This document shows, piece after piece, positions 44,826-56,618 of a stretch of 64,000 bases of DNA. The position numbers and the translations under genes are program-made. Every line of letters starts with the position of its first letter. Position 1 is the first letter of the stretch. The stretch is taken from positions 211,010,254 to 211,074,253 of the forward strand of contig NC_061509.1 in assembly GCF_022539505.1 (NCBI RefSeq). Direction: 5' to 3'. The notes under the pieces were generated by a model. The model was given only the letters and a program-made list of their open reading frames with translations. It was not told the origin of the DNA and did not search any database. This DNA is from Lolium rigidum (Eukaryota > Streptophyta > Magnoliopsida > Poales > Poaceae).

Positions 44826-46422
44826 TGATACGTCTCCGACGTATCGATAATTTCTTATGTTCTATGCCATATTATTGATGATACCTACATGTTTTATGCA
44901 CACTTTATGTCATATTCGTGCATTTTCTGGAACTAACCTATTAACAAGATGCCGAAGTGCCAGCTTCTCGTTTTCTCGCTGTTTTTGGTTTCAGAAATCC
45001 TAGTAACGAAATATTCTCGGAATTGGACGAAACGAAGACCCAGGGGCCTATTTTTCCACGGAGCTTCCGAAGACCGAAGAACACACGAAGTGGGGCCACG
45101 AGGTGGCGACACCATAGGCCGGCGTGTCCCGGGGGGCCCGCGCCGCCCTATGGTGTGGCCCCTCGTCCGGCCCCCGACTCTGCCCTTCCGCCTACTTAAA
45201 GCCTCCGTCGCGAAACCCCCGATGCGAAAAACCACGATACGGAAAACCTTACCGAGACGCCGCCGCCGCCGATCCCATCTCGGGGGATTCTGGAGATCTC
45301 CTCCGGCACCCCGCCGGAGAGGGGATTCATCTCCCGGAGGACTCTACACCGCCATGGTCGCCTCCGGAGTGATGAGTGAGTAGTTCACCCCTGGACTATG
45401 GGTCCATAGCAGTAGCTAGATGGTTGTCTTCTCCTCATTGTGCTTCATTGTTGGATCTTGTGAGCTGCCTAACATGATCAAGATCATCTATCTCGTAATT
45501 CTATATGTTGTGTTTGTCGGGATCCGATGGATAGAGAATACCATGTCATGTTAATTATCAAGTTATTATACATGTGTTGTTTATGATCTTGCATGCTCTC
45601 CGTTTCTAGTAGAGGCTCTGGCCAAGTTTTTACTTTTAACTCCAAGAGGGAGTATTTATGCTCGATAGTGGGTTCATGCCTGCATTGACACCGGGACAGT
45701 GATGTGAAAGTTCTAAGGTTGTGTTGTGCTGTTGCCACTAGGGATAAAACATTGGCGCTATGTCCGAGGATGTAGTTGTTGATTACATTACGCACCATAC
45801 TTAATGCAATTGTCCGTTGCTTTGCAACTTAATACCGGAGGGGGTTCGGATGATAACCTGAAGGTGGACTTTTTAGGCATAGATGCGGTTGGATGGCGGT
45901 CTATGTACTTTGTCGTAATGCCCAATTAAATCTCACTATACTTATCATGTCATGTATGTGCATTGTTATGCCCTCTCTATTTGTCAATTGCCCGACTGTA
46001 ATTTGTTCACCCAACATGCTTTTATCTTATGGGAGAGACACCTCTAGTGAACCGTGGACCCCGGTCCATTCTTTTATACTGAAATACAAATCTGCTGCAA
46101 TACTTGTTTTTTCCGTTTTCTCTCGCAAACAATCATCTTCCACACAATACGGTTAATCCTTTGTTACAAGCAAGCCGGTGAGATTGACAACCTCACTGTT
46201 TCGTTGGGGCAAAGTACTTTGGTTGTGTTGTGCGGGTTCCACGTTGGCGCCGGAATCTCCGGTGTTGCGCCGCACTACATCCCGCCGCCATCAACCTTCA
46301 ACGTGCTTCTTGACTCCTACTGGTTCGATTAAACCTTGGTTTCTTACTGAGGGAAACTTGCCGCTGTGCGCATCACACCTTCCTCTTGGGGTTCCCAACG
46401 GACGTGTCAACTACACGCATCA
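44826..46422 (+). repeat. 3' LTR of A2 (1597 bp)
   Basis: TGATACGTCTCC to ACGCATCA, followed by target duplication GTCGC (46423-46427). The promoter-like CTACTTAAAG is near 45192. ORFs here are composition shadows. Confidence 0.92.
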
Positions 46423-46427
46423 GTCGC

Positions 46428-46634
46428 CGAGACCATGAGTCACGCGCTAAGGATTGTTCCGCCGTAATGGGTCAAGTCCCGAAGTCGGTCCTTAACGATG
46501 TGAGCCGAGGTGGGTTTCCCCAGAGGCCGCAACCCCCAGCCACCACGACCACGCTTACCTGCCTGTTATGTACCTTTACCCCCAAGCAAAATGCAATGCA
46601 TATGACCAGGTAACGCGCGAACTATGTGACTCAT
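46428..46634 (-). repeat. T1 5' LTR, segment 2 (between A2 and A3)
   Basis: Corresponds to 22191-22396 of the left LTR. It ends with CTCAT (46630-46634), the A3 target duplication. Confidence 0.92.
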
Positions 46635-48232
46635 TGATACGTCTCCGACGTATCGATAATTTCTTATGTTCCATGCCATATTATTGATGATACCTACATG
46701 TTTTATGCACACTTTATGTCATATTCGTGCATTTTCTGGAACTAACCTATTAACAAGATGCCGAAGTGTCGATTGGCTGTTTTCTGCTGTTTTTGGTTTC
46801 AGAAATCCTAGTAACGAAATATTCTCGGAATTGGACGAAATCAAGACCCAGGGTCCTATTTTGCCACGAACCTTCCAGAAGACCGAAGGGGATACGAAGT
46901 GGGGCCACGAGGGGCTGCCACCATAGGGCGGTGCGGCCCAGCCCTTGGCCGCGCCGACCTGTGGTGTGGGGCCCCCGTGTGGCCCCCCACGTTGCCCTTC
47001 CGCCTACTTAAAGCCTCCGTCGCGAAACCCCTGATGCGAAAAACCACGATACAAAAAACCTTCCAGAGACGCCGCCGCCGCCAATCCCATCTCGGGGGAT
47101 TACGGAGATCTCCTCCGGCACCCTGCCGGAGAGGGGATTCATCTCCCGGAGGACTCTACACCGCCATGGTCGCCTCCGGAGTGATGAGTGAGTAGTTCAC
47201 CCCTGGACTATGGGTCCATAGCAGTAGCTAGATGGTTGTCTTCTCCTCATTGTGCTTCATTGTTGGATCTTGTGAGCTGCCTAACATGATCAAGATCATC
47301 TATCCGTAATACTCTATGTTGTGTTTGTCGGGATCCGATGGATAGAGAATACCATGTTATGTTAATTATCAAGTTATTGCATATGTGTTGTTTATGATCT
47401 TGCATGCTCTCCGTTATTAGTAGAGGCTCTGGCCAAGTTGATGCTAGTAACTCCAAGAGGGAGTATTTATGCTCGATAGTGGGTTCATGCCCGCATTGAC
47501 ACCGGGACAGTGACAGTAAAGTTCTAAGGTTGTGTTGTGCTCGTTGCCACTAGGGATAAAACATTGATGCTATGTCCGAGGATGTAGTTATTGATTACAT
47601 TACGCACCATACTTAATGCAATTGTCTGTTGCTTTGCAACTTAATACCGGAGGGGGTTCGGACGATAACCTGAAGGTGGACTTTTTAGGCATAGATGCAG
47701 TTGGATGGCGGTCTATGTACTTTGTCGTAATGCCCAATTAAATCTCACTATACTTATCATGCCATGTATGTGCATTGTTATGCCCTCTCTATTTGTCAAT
47801 TTCCCGACTGTAATTTGTTCACCCAACATGCTTTTATCTTATGGGAGAGACACCTCTAGTGAACTGTGGACCCCGGTCCATTCTTTTATACTGAAATACA
47901 AATCTGCTGCAATACTTGTTTTACTATTTTCTCTGCAAACAATCATCTTCCACACAATACGGTTAATCCTTTGTTACAGCAAGCTGGTGAGATTGACAAC
48001 TTCACTGTTTCATTGGGGCAAAGTACTTTGGTTGTGTTGTGCAGGTTCCACGTTGGCGCCGGAATCTCTGGTGTTGCGCCGCACTACATCCCGCCGCCAT
48101 CAACCTTCAACGTGCTTCTTGGCTCCTCCTGGTTCGATAAACCTTGGTTTCTTTCCGAGGGAAAACTTGCTGCTGTGCGCATCATACCTTCCTCTTGGGG
48201 TTCCCAACGAACGTGTGAAATACACGCCATCA
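46635..48232 (+). repeat. 5' LTR of A3 (1598 bp)
   Basis: Matched by 51754-53355. It shares about the first 200 bp with the A1 LTR and most of its length with the A2 LTRs. The promoter-like CTACTTAAAG is near 47005. Confidence 0.93.
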
Positions 48233-48243
48233 AGCATATTTTC

Positions 48244-48261
48244 TGGCGCCGTTGCCGGGGA
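48244..48261 (+). promoter_or_regulatory. Primer binding site of A3, tRNA-Asp type
   Basis: TGGCGCCGTTGCCGGGGA, 11 nt after the LTR, identical to the A1 site. Confidence 0.9.
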
Positions 48262-48487
48262 GATAAGGACACGCTGCAAGGGGAGTCTCCACTTCCCAAT
48301 CTCTTTACTTTGTTTTTGTCTTGCTTTATTTTATTTACTACTTTGTTTGCTGCATTATATCAAAACACAAAAAAATTAGTTGCTAGTTTTACTTTATTTA
48401 CTGTCTTGTTTGCTATATCAAAAACACAAAAAAAAATAGTTTACTTGCATTTACTTTATCTAGTTTGCTTTATTTACTACTGCTAAA

Positions 48488-49165
48488 ATGAGTAATCCTG
48501 AAGTTGAAGTTCGTTCATTTAAGCAACAAGGAGGAGAATGTTTAAAAGATGCTTGGTATAGAATTAGTGATGCCCATAATAGGTGCACTAAGAAACACTC
48601 CACCACTATCCTACTCGGGAACTTTTATGTTGGTATCTCTAGCTGGAATAGATATGTTCTTGATTGTCTCGCGGGAGGTAACTTCCTAGGTGCTCCCGCT
48701 TTAGAAGCTAGTTGCATTATTGAGAGTTTATTTGGAACACCACCTGTTAATGAAATTAAAATTGAAACCTCCCTTGAGGATGTTATGAAAAAATTGGAAA
48801 CTTTAGAGAAAAATTTTAGTGTTGAAACTAAGTTGGAGATGTTACTTGTTAAAACCGATAAACTTGATAAATCCTTAGGAGGAATTGATGAAAGAATTAG
48901 TGTCCTAGGAACTTGTGTTGACCATGATAATCAAATTAATAGGATTGGCGAACTTGAAAAAGCTATGAGAACCTTGGGTTCAACCTTTTCATCTTTACAG
49001 TTTAGAGAGAAAGCTTATGTGGGAAAGGAGCAAAAGTTTATGTATGCCTCTAAAGTGCCTAAACCAAAGAAATATTATTATAGGCCTAAAATTGACAAAG
49101 CCCCTAGTACCACTGCAAATAGGGGAGCTTATGATATCAATGCTCCACCTTTTGATAACACTTGA
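48488..49165 (+). CDS. A3-encoded Gag-like protein, 225 aa
   Basis: It starts at ATG 48488 (MSNPEVEVRSFKQQ) after a leader with A-rich and TTTACTT repeats. Residues 14-30 (GGECLKDAWYRISDAHN) match the retrotransposon Gag core (GES...AWERF type). HSTTILLGNFYVGISSWNRYVLD and GGNFLGAPALEA follow the plant Athila Gag pattern. Residues about 94-145 are heptad-rich (VMKKLETLEKNF, LDKSLGGIDERISVL), a likely coiled coil, and the end is basic (KVPKPKKYYYRPKID). There is no zinc knuckle and no protease; the frame closes at TGA 49163-49165. It may package its own RNA while enzymes come from a related autonomous element. The ORF is uninterrupted, which fits a recently transposed copy. Confidence 0.78.
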   Translation: MSNPEVEVRSFKQQGGECLKDAWYRISDAHNRCTKKHSTTILLGNFYVGISSWNRYVLDCLAGGNFLGAPALEASCIIESLFGTPPVNEIKIETSLEDVMKKLETLEKNFSVETKLEMLLVKTDKLDKSLGGIDERISVLGTCVDHDNQINRIGELEKAMRTLGSTFSSLQFREKAYVGKEQKFMYASKVPKPKKYYYRPKIDKAPSTTANRGAYDINAPPFDNT

Positions 49166-51738
49166 TACACACTTTCTGCGCCTAGCTGAAAGGCGTTAAA
49201 GAAAAGCGCTTATGGGAGACAACCCATGTTTTTACTACAGTATTTTTGTTTTATATTTGAGTCTTGGAAGTTTTTTACTACTGTAGCAACCTCTCCTTAT
49301 CTTAGTTTTGAGTTTTGTTGTGCCAAGTAAAGTCTTTGATAGTAAAGTAAGTACTAGATTTGGATTACTGCGCAGTTCCAGATTTCTTTGCTGTCACGAA
49401 TCTGGGTCTACCTCCCTGTAGGTAGCTCAGAAAATTAAGCCAATTTACGTGCATGATCCTCAGATATGTACGCAACTTTCATTCAATTTGAGCATTTTCA
49501 TTTGAGCAAGTCTGGAGGCCTAATAAAATCCATCTTTACGGACTGTTCTGTTTTGACAGATTCTGCCTTTTATTTCGCATTGCCTCTTTTCCTATGTTGG
49601 ATGAATTTCTTTGATCCATTAATGTCCAGTAGCTTTATGAAATGTCCAGAAGTGTTAAGAATGATTGTGTCACCTCTGAACATGTTAATTTTTATTATGC
49701 ACTAACCCTCTAATGAGTTGTTTCGAGTTTGGTGTGGAGGAAGTTTTCAAGGATCAAGAGAGGAGTATGATACAATATGATCAAGGGGAGTGAAAGCTCT
49801 AAGCTTGGGGATGCCCCGGTGGTTCACCCCTGCATATTCTAAGAAGACTCAAGCTGTCTAAGCTTGGGGATGGCCAAGGCATCCCCTTCTTCATCGACAA
49901 CATTATCGGGTTCCTCCCCCGAAACTATATTTTTATTCCGTCACATCTTATGCACTTTGCTTGGAGCGTCGGTTTGTTTTTGTTTTTGTTTTGTTTGAAT
50001 AAAATGGATCCTAGCATTCACTTTGTGGGAGAGAGACACGCTCCGCTGTAGCATATGGACAAGTATGTCCTTAGGCTTTACTCATAGTATTCATGGCGAA
50101 GTTTCTTCTTCGTTAAATTGTTATATGGTTGGAATTGGAAAATACTACATATAGTAATTCTAAAATGTCTTGGATAATTTGATACTTGGCAATTGTTGTG
50201 CTCATGTTTAAGCTCTTGCATCATATACTTTGCACCCATTAATGAAGAAACACTTAGAGCTTGCTAATTTGGTTTGCATATTTGGTTTCTCTAGAGTCTA
50301 GATAACATCTAGTATTGAGTTTTGAACAACAAGGAAGACGGTGTAGAGTCTTATAATGTGTACAATATGTCTTTTATGTGAGTTTTGCTGCACCGTTCAT
50401 CCTTGTGTTTGTTTCAAATAACCTTGCTAGCCTAAACCTTGTATCGAGAGGGAATACTTCTCATGCATCCAAAATACTTGAGCCAACCACTATGCCATTT
50501 GTGTCCACCATACCTACCTACTACATGGTATTTATCCGCCATTCCAAAGTAAATTGCTTGAGTGCTACCTTTAAAATTCCATCATCCACCTTTGCAATAT
50601 ATAGCTCATGGGACAAATAGCTTAAAAACTATTGTGGTATTGAATATGTACTTATGCACTTTATCTCTTATTAAGTTGCTTGTTGTGCGATAACCATGCT
50701 TCTGGGGACGCCATCAATTACCCTTTGTTGAATATCATGTGAGTTGCTATGCATGTCCGTCTTGTCCGAAGTAAGAGAGATCTACCACCTTAATGGTTGG
50801 AGCATGCATATTGTTAGATAAGAACATTGGGCCGCTAACTAAAGCCATGATTCATGGTGGAAGTTTCAGTTTTGGACACATATCCTCAATCTCATATGAG
50901 AATAATAATTGTTGCCACATGCTTATGCATTAAAGAGGAGTCCATTATCTGTTGTCCATGTTGTCCCGGTATGGATGTCTAAGTTGAGAATAATCAAAAG
51001 CGAGAAATCCAAAATGCGAGCTTTCTCCTTAGACCTTTGTACAGAGCGGCATGGAGGTACCCCATTGTGACACTTGGTTAAAACATGTGCATTGCAAAGA
51101 TCCGGTAGTCCAAGCTAATTAGGACAAGGTGCGGGCACTATTAGTATACTATGCATGAGGCTTGCAACTTGTAAGATATAATTTACATAACTCTTATGCT
51201 TTATTACTACCGTTGACAAAATTGTTTCATGTTTTCAAAATAAAAGCTCTAGCACAAATATAGCAATCAATGCTTTCCTCTTTGAAGGACCATTCTTTTA
51301 CTTTTATGTTGAGTCAGTTCACCTATCTCTCTCCACCTCAAGAAGCAAACACTTGTGTGAACTGTGCATTGATTCCTACATACTTGCATATTGTACTTGT
51401 TATATTACTCTATGTTGACAATTATCCATGAGATATTCATGTTACAAGTTGAAAGAAACCGCTGAAACTTAATCTTCCTTTGTGTTGCTTCAATACCTTT
51501 ACTTTGATTTATTGCTTTATGAGTTAACTCTTATGCAAGACTTATTGATGCTTGTCTTGAAGTACTATTCATGAAAAGTCTTTGCTTTATGATTCACTTG
51601 TTTACTCATGTCATTACCATTGTTTTGATCGCTGCATTCATTACATATGTTTACAAATAGTATGATCAAGGTTATGATGGCATGTCACTTCAGAAATTAT
51701 CTTTGTTATCGTTTTACTCGCTCGGGACGAGCGTAACT
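49166..51738 (+). other. Non-coding internal region of A3
   Basis: AT-rich with no supported gene. It contains the post-ORF inverted repeat ATGGGAGACAACCCAT (49212-49227), PPT-like words at 49801-49815 and 49860-49874, and a 3' part collinear with A1. Confidence 0.8.
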
Positions 51739-51753
51739 AAGCTTGGGGATGCT
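51739..51753 (+). promoter_or_regulatory. Polypurine tract of A3
   Basis: AAGCTTGGGGATGCT immediately before the 3' LTR. Confidence 0.8.
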
Positions 51754-53355
51754 TGATACGTCTCCGACGTATCGATAATTTCTTATGTTCCATGCCATAT
51801 TATTGATGATACCTGCATGTTTTATGCACACTTTATGTCATATTCGTGCATTTTCTGGAACTAACCTATTAACAAGATGCCGAAGTGCCGCTTGTCTGTT
51901 TTCTGCTGTTTTTGGTTTCAGAAATCCTAGTAACGAAATATTCTCGGAATTGGACGAAATCAAGACACAGGGTCCTATTTTGCCACGAACCTTCCAGAAG
52001 ACCGAAGGGGATACGAAGTGGGGCCACGAGGGGCTGCCACCATAGGGCGGCGCGGCCCAGCCCTTGGCCGCGTCGACCTGTGGTGTGGGGCCCCCGTGTG
52101 GCCCCCCACGTTGCCCTTCCGCCTACTTAAAGCCTCCGTCGCGAAACCCCTTATGCGAAAAACCACGATACGGAAAACCTTCCGCAGACGCCGCCGCCGC
52201 CAATCCCATCTCGGGGATTCTCGGAGATCTCCTCCGGCACCCCGCCGGAGAGGGGATTCATCTCCCGGAGGACTCTACACCGCCATGGTCGCCTCCGGAG
52301 TGATGAGTGAGTAGTTCACCCCTGGACTATGGGTCCATAGCAGTAGCTAGATGGTTGTCTTCTCCTCATTGTGCTTCATTGTTGGATCTTGTGAGCTGCC
52401 TAACATGATCAAGATCATCTATCCGTAATACTCTATGTTGTGTTTGTCGGGATCCGATGGATAGAGAATACCATGTTATGTTAATTATCAAGTTATTGCA
52501 TATGTGTTGTTTATGATCTTGCATGCTCTCCGTTATTAGTAGAGGCTCTGGCCAAGTTGATGCTAGTAACTCCAAGAGGGAGTATTTATGCCCGATAGTG
52601 GGTTCATGCCTGCATTGACACCTGGGACGAAGTGATGAAAGTTCTAAGGTTGTGTTGTGCTGTTGCCACTAGGGATAAAACATTGATGCTATGTCCGAGG
52701 ATGTAGTTATTGATTACATTACGCACCATACTTAATGCAATTGTCCGTTGCTTTGCAACTTAATACCGGAGGGGGTTCGGACGATAACCTCGAAGGTGGA
52801 CTTTTTAGGCATAGATGCAGTTGGATGGCGGTCTATGTACTTTGTCGTAATGCCCAATTAAATCTCACTATACTTATCATGCCATGTATGTGCATTGTTA
52901 TGCCCTCTCTATTTGTCAATTGCCCGACCGTAATTTGTTCACCCAACATGCTTTTATCTTATGGGAGAGACACCTCTAGTGAACTCGTGGACCCCGGTCC
53001 ATTCTTTTATACTCGAAATACAAATCTGCTGCAATACTTGTTTTACTATTTTCTCTCGCAAACAATCATCTTCCACACAATACGGTTAATCCTTTGTTAC
53101 AGCAAGTCGGTGAGATTGACAACTTCACTGTTTCGTTGGGGCAAAGTACTTTGGTTGTGTTGTGCAGGTTCCACGTTGGCGCCGGAATCTCTGGTGTTGC
53201 GCCGCACTACATCCCGCCGCCATCAACCTTCAACGTGCTTCTTGGCTCCTCCTGGTTCGATAAACCTTGGTTTCTTTCTGAGGGAAAACTTGCTGCTGTG
53301 CGCATCATACCTTCCTCTTGGGGTTCCCAACGAACGTGTGAAATACACGCCATCA
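51754..53355 (+). repeat. 3' LTR of A3 (1602 bp)
   Basis: TGATACGTCTCC to CGCCATCA, then CTCAT. Insertions of the CTG to CTCG kind occur here relative to the 5' LTR (for example near 52790, 52985, 53013 and 53056). Confidence 0.92.
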
Positions 53356-53360
53356 CTCAT

Positions 53361-55477
53361 GGAATCTACTAGACAAGTTAGTGAGTCGAGAGGGTACCAT
53401 AATAGGGCCTCGTGTGGTTGTACGCTCGGTCTTGGTTCAAGAGGCGAGAACTCGGTTCCTAGGGTCGGCAGAAACGAAACAACCCACCACATCCCAATGT
53501 GGCCTCTCGTCTGAGCCTTTAATCATGTTTATCAACATCTCTATACTTACCACGTCAACCTGTCATGCTATTTTCATTTCATTGTAAGGCTCCAGTCCGA
53601 AGACCGGAGTAGCAGCGTAACAAACTAAGCATGGCTAAGCATAAAGAGATAAAGGCTCTAGCGATGCACACGTGCCAAACCTAGTTATGCTAGGAGCAGT
53701 GGATCAAGTATTTGAGGCTACAAGGGTGGAACATGCAATAGATAGGATAACTCTACATATCGATAAAAGACAGTTGAATCGTATGCAAATATGTAGGAAC
53801 CAGAGTAAAAGCATTTCGGAATCATATATGAACCAGGCTAGGGCTTGCCTTTGTCCCCGTCAAAGAAATATGGAATCTTCGAAGATCTTGTGATTGACTT
53901 GTTCGTTGGAGGATAGTTGCAAAGACTCGTCAGTGTTGTTGATCATCAATGTTGTTGATCTTCGTCGTCTCGCACTCGTGCTCTATCGATCGCGAAGAAG
54001 CAAATACCGGAAAGGTAGATCAACAATCAACACATGGCATCGATGCAATGCGCATACAAGGATGATGATATGACATGTTAATAGTAATGAAAGTGATCCT
54101 ATAACCTGCTCATCAATTTAAATAGGGTTGGAATGCATAATACTTTGCAATTCCATAAACCCCGCATATTAAAGAAGAGGGTTCATTTGTATTTCTGAAG
54201 ATTTTGATATATTATACACCTTTTTCTGATTTAAAATGAAATAGTTATGAAGTAAACAAGATTTAACCATTTTCTAGAATTTCCGGAAAATGTTAAATAT
54301 CTGACAGGAGGGGTCCACTGTCAGGGTTTTATTAATTTCTAAAACATTTACGAAAAGATTAAATATCTGACGGACGGGGCCCACCTGTCAATGCATTTAC
54401 CAAAACAGAAAATAAAAAGAAAATAAAAAGAAAAGCCACTTGGGCCCATGGGTCAACCCGCCGGTGGTCAACTGCCGGCGGCCAACGCCGGCAACCACGC
54501 AGAGGCGGCGCTCGGGAGCGCGCGCGACCACGCTGGAGGGGGCGTTGGACGCGCCCGGTCGAGGCGGACCAACTGGTGGCCGCGCCGCCTGCCAGTGGTC
54601 GCCGGAGACGCGCCGGCGACGATGGCCGAGGGCGGCGCTCGCAGACGCGCGATGGGCGGCGGCTACAGAGGGAGAACGAGGGCACGGAGGGGCTTGGGAG
54701 AACCGTCTGCTCACCCTGAATGCGTGGGTGTCGACGGAGAGGCCGGAGATGGCCGGGCGGCGACGCCATGGTCGTCGGAGGCGGTGGCCGGCCGCGGGGA
54801 AGATGGGGTCGGGGCGGGCATTTGGAGCCTCCCCTCGTCGATTCCTTTGACGGGGTGGAGCAGCAGGAGGAGGCGGAGCCGATGGTGGTGGCGGTTAAGC
54901 GCGGGGCTGGCCGGAGCGACGGCGGCGACGAGCGCCGGTCGGGGCCAGGGTTTGCTCGGCCACGCGCTCAGAGAGGGAGAGAGACGCGCGAGGGAGAGAG
55001 GAAGAGGATAGGGAGAGGGGCAGGGCGTCGGCGGCCTTATCTCCTCGTCCAGGGGCGGCGGCGGTGGCGGGCATCTCCTCGCCGGGATCGACGGCCGGCG
55101 CTGCGACAGGCAGCAGCCTGCTCCGGCTGCAGGTAGAAGACAAGGGCATTTTTGCCCACACCCCCCTGGGGTTTGCTGTTTTCCAAGAAGTTTTTAAAAC
55201 AGGGCAAAAACAATTATATTTTGCTGTTTTGGACTATTTTGATAACCCAGAAACCCTCCAAACTTTGTACAAATCTTATGTGGCATTCTTTGAATAATTC
55301 ATAAACACAACATAACAAGATTTTGAATGTTTTAAACATTTCAAATTGAGGTAGAACTTTGGAATTTAAGGTTTACACTTCATTTAGAAATGCAAATTTT
55401 TCCTAATGCATTTTAGATGATGCTCATGAATGCACAAACAATTCCTAATTAGGGTTTAGCAAAACAGGGATGTTACA
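53361..55477 (-). repeat. T1 5' LTR, segment 3 (outer right piece)
   Basis: Corresponds to 22397-24578 of the left LTR, with an internal deletion of about 70 bp near 54190. It includes the GC-rich block (about 54450-55135). It ends TGTTACA at 55477, followed by AGTTT. Confidence 0.92.
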
Positions 55478-55482
55478 AGTTT

Positions 55483-56520
55483 CATCTGCATTGTCACAAT
55501 CACCGTGCCTCCAAGTATTGGGACAACACTGTCCATGTAGCCTCACACCGCCGCCGCCGCAGCTCCTTGTTGTCGTGGTCGCGAAGTCATGGTCATCTCC
55601 CACATTTTGCGCGGCCCAGGGCACGACAAACAACCGCTACCGCGTCGCACCAAGCGGACCCTCCACGGTCGAGGCCCTGAGACCTAAATCGGCTCCGAAA
55701 TGGGCCCAAATCTGGCCCGCAACACCACCTCCAGGGCCAACCGCGCCAGCAGCCTCCATATATGCCACCTCCGCAGCCTCCACAACCCCCATGCCGCCAT
55801 CAGGAGCCCAGCGCCAGCAGACCCATCGTGGCGCCACCATATCCTCCTTCATGGCTCGGGCCGGCCCGCGCCGACGCCTAGTTCTTGCGCCGCCACATCA
55901 AGCGCCGACGCCTCCAGACCCCGTACCGCATGCATGCCCTCCGTTGCGCCTCCCGTTCAAGCTACGCCGCTCTTGTTATTCTCACCCGTCGTGCGCCACC
56001 GCTCTTCCTCTGCTTCCATGCGCCGCCCTTGTTGACGCCTCTCCGCGCGCGCAGGAAGCATGCCGGGGCGTGCCCTTCTCACCCGCCGCCTTCCACGGCC
56101 AGGCACCGCCACCACCGCTGGCGGCGGCCAGTGGGAGCTTGGGGTAGGTATGTGTGTATAGGGTTTGGCCCTTCGGAGTCGCACGCACGTGCAACCTGGG
56201 ATTCCTACTTTAGGGACCATGTGAATCAAAGAGACCGTTTCAAAAAACAAAAGTTGATATATACATGAGTGTAAGTTATACAACTGAATGACATAGTCCC
56301 GCGAGAGGATTATACAAGTCAAACACTAAGTGTATATTTGATTAATCCTTCTCGAAAAGAATGAAAAAAGAGAAAGATCCGCATAAATACGGGCAAAACA
56401 CCTGCCGATTGTACAAGCAAGTGGCGCGATGAGCTAATCCATCACAACTTTTGGATCATTTAACCCAATAATGTTATGTTTGGGTCATTTAACCCCATAT
56501 ATATACACCGGGTCCTAATC
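55483..56520. other. Unclassified GC-rich then AT-rich sequence right of T1
   Basis: 55483-56150 is C/G-rich with long ORFs in several frames of low-complexity Pro/Ala/Arg composition and no recognisable domain. It was contiguous with 20687-21310 before T1 inserted. 56150-56520 shows nothing I can name. Confidence 0.35.
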
Positions 56521-56618
56521 GCGCTTCTGTGCGCAGTATTCCGGCGCCACCAACCGGACCCAGCTGCCGGCAGCCGCCAATGAAGACGCACCGGCCGAAC
56601 TACCGGTCGGTAGTTTCC

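Larger units (their letters stand above)
29037..46422 (+). mobile_element. Athila-type LTR retrotransposon A2, nested in T1 and itself host of T2
   Basis: It starts TGATACGTCTCCGACG at 29037 and ends ACACGCATCA at 46422, with target duplication GTCGC. The visible parts are the first 788 bp of the 5' LTR (29037-29824), the last about 550 bp of the internal region (44279-44825) and the full 3' LTR (44826-46422). The middle is interrupted by T2 and the 100-N gap, so its coding content is unknown. Its LTRs belong to the A3 subfamily. Confidence 0.88.
46635..53355 (+). mobile_element. Athila-type LTR retrotransposon A3, complete, nested in T1
   Basis: TGATACGTCTCC to ACGCCATCA, with target duplication CTCAT at 46630-46634 and 53356-53360. 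The LTRs are about 1.6 kb and the internal region 3.5 kb. The PBS is tRNA-Asp type. The only ORF is a 225-residue Gag-like protein; protease, RT and integrase are absent, so it is non-autonomous. Its non-coding internal part matches A1 although the ORF does not. Confidence 0.93.
21311..55477 (-). mobile_element. Tekay-like LTR retrotransposon T1 (minus strand), host of nested A2, T2 and A3
   Basis: LTRs run TGTGGCACCCCCGG...GGGATGTTACA on the plus strand. The target duplication AGTTT is at 21306-21310 and 55478-55482. The PBS, TGGTATCAGAGC on the minus strand (28138-28149), is tRNA-iMet type, so the right LTR is the 5' LTR. T1's own sequence is about 10 kb after removing A2 (29037-46422) and A3 (46635-53355), both inside the right LTR. 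The internal region holds only a decayed pol. Confidence 0.93.

Noticed and set aside
55470..56268. 225-aa Pro/Ala-rich ORF beside T1
   Set aside because: Its start lies in the T1 LTR, overlapping frames are equally long, and there is no domain; it looks like GC-rich untranslated sequence.
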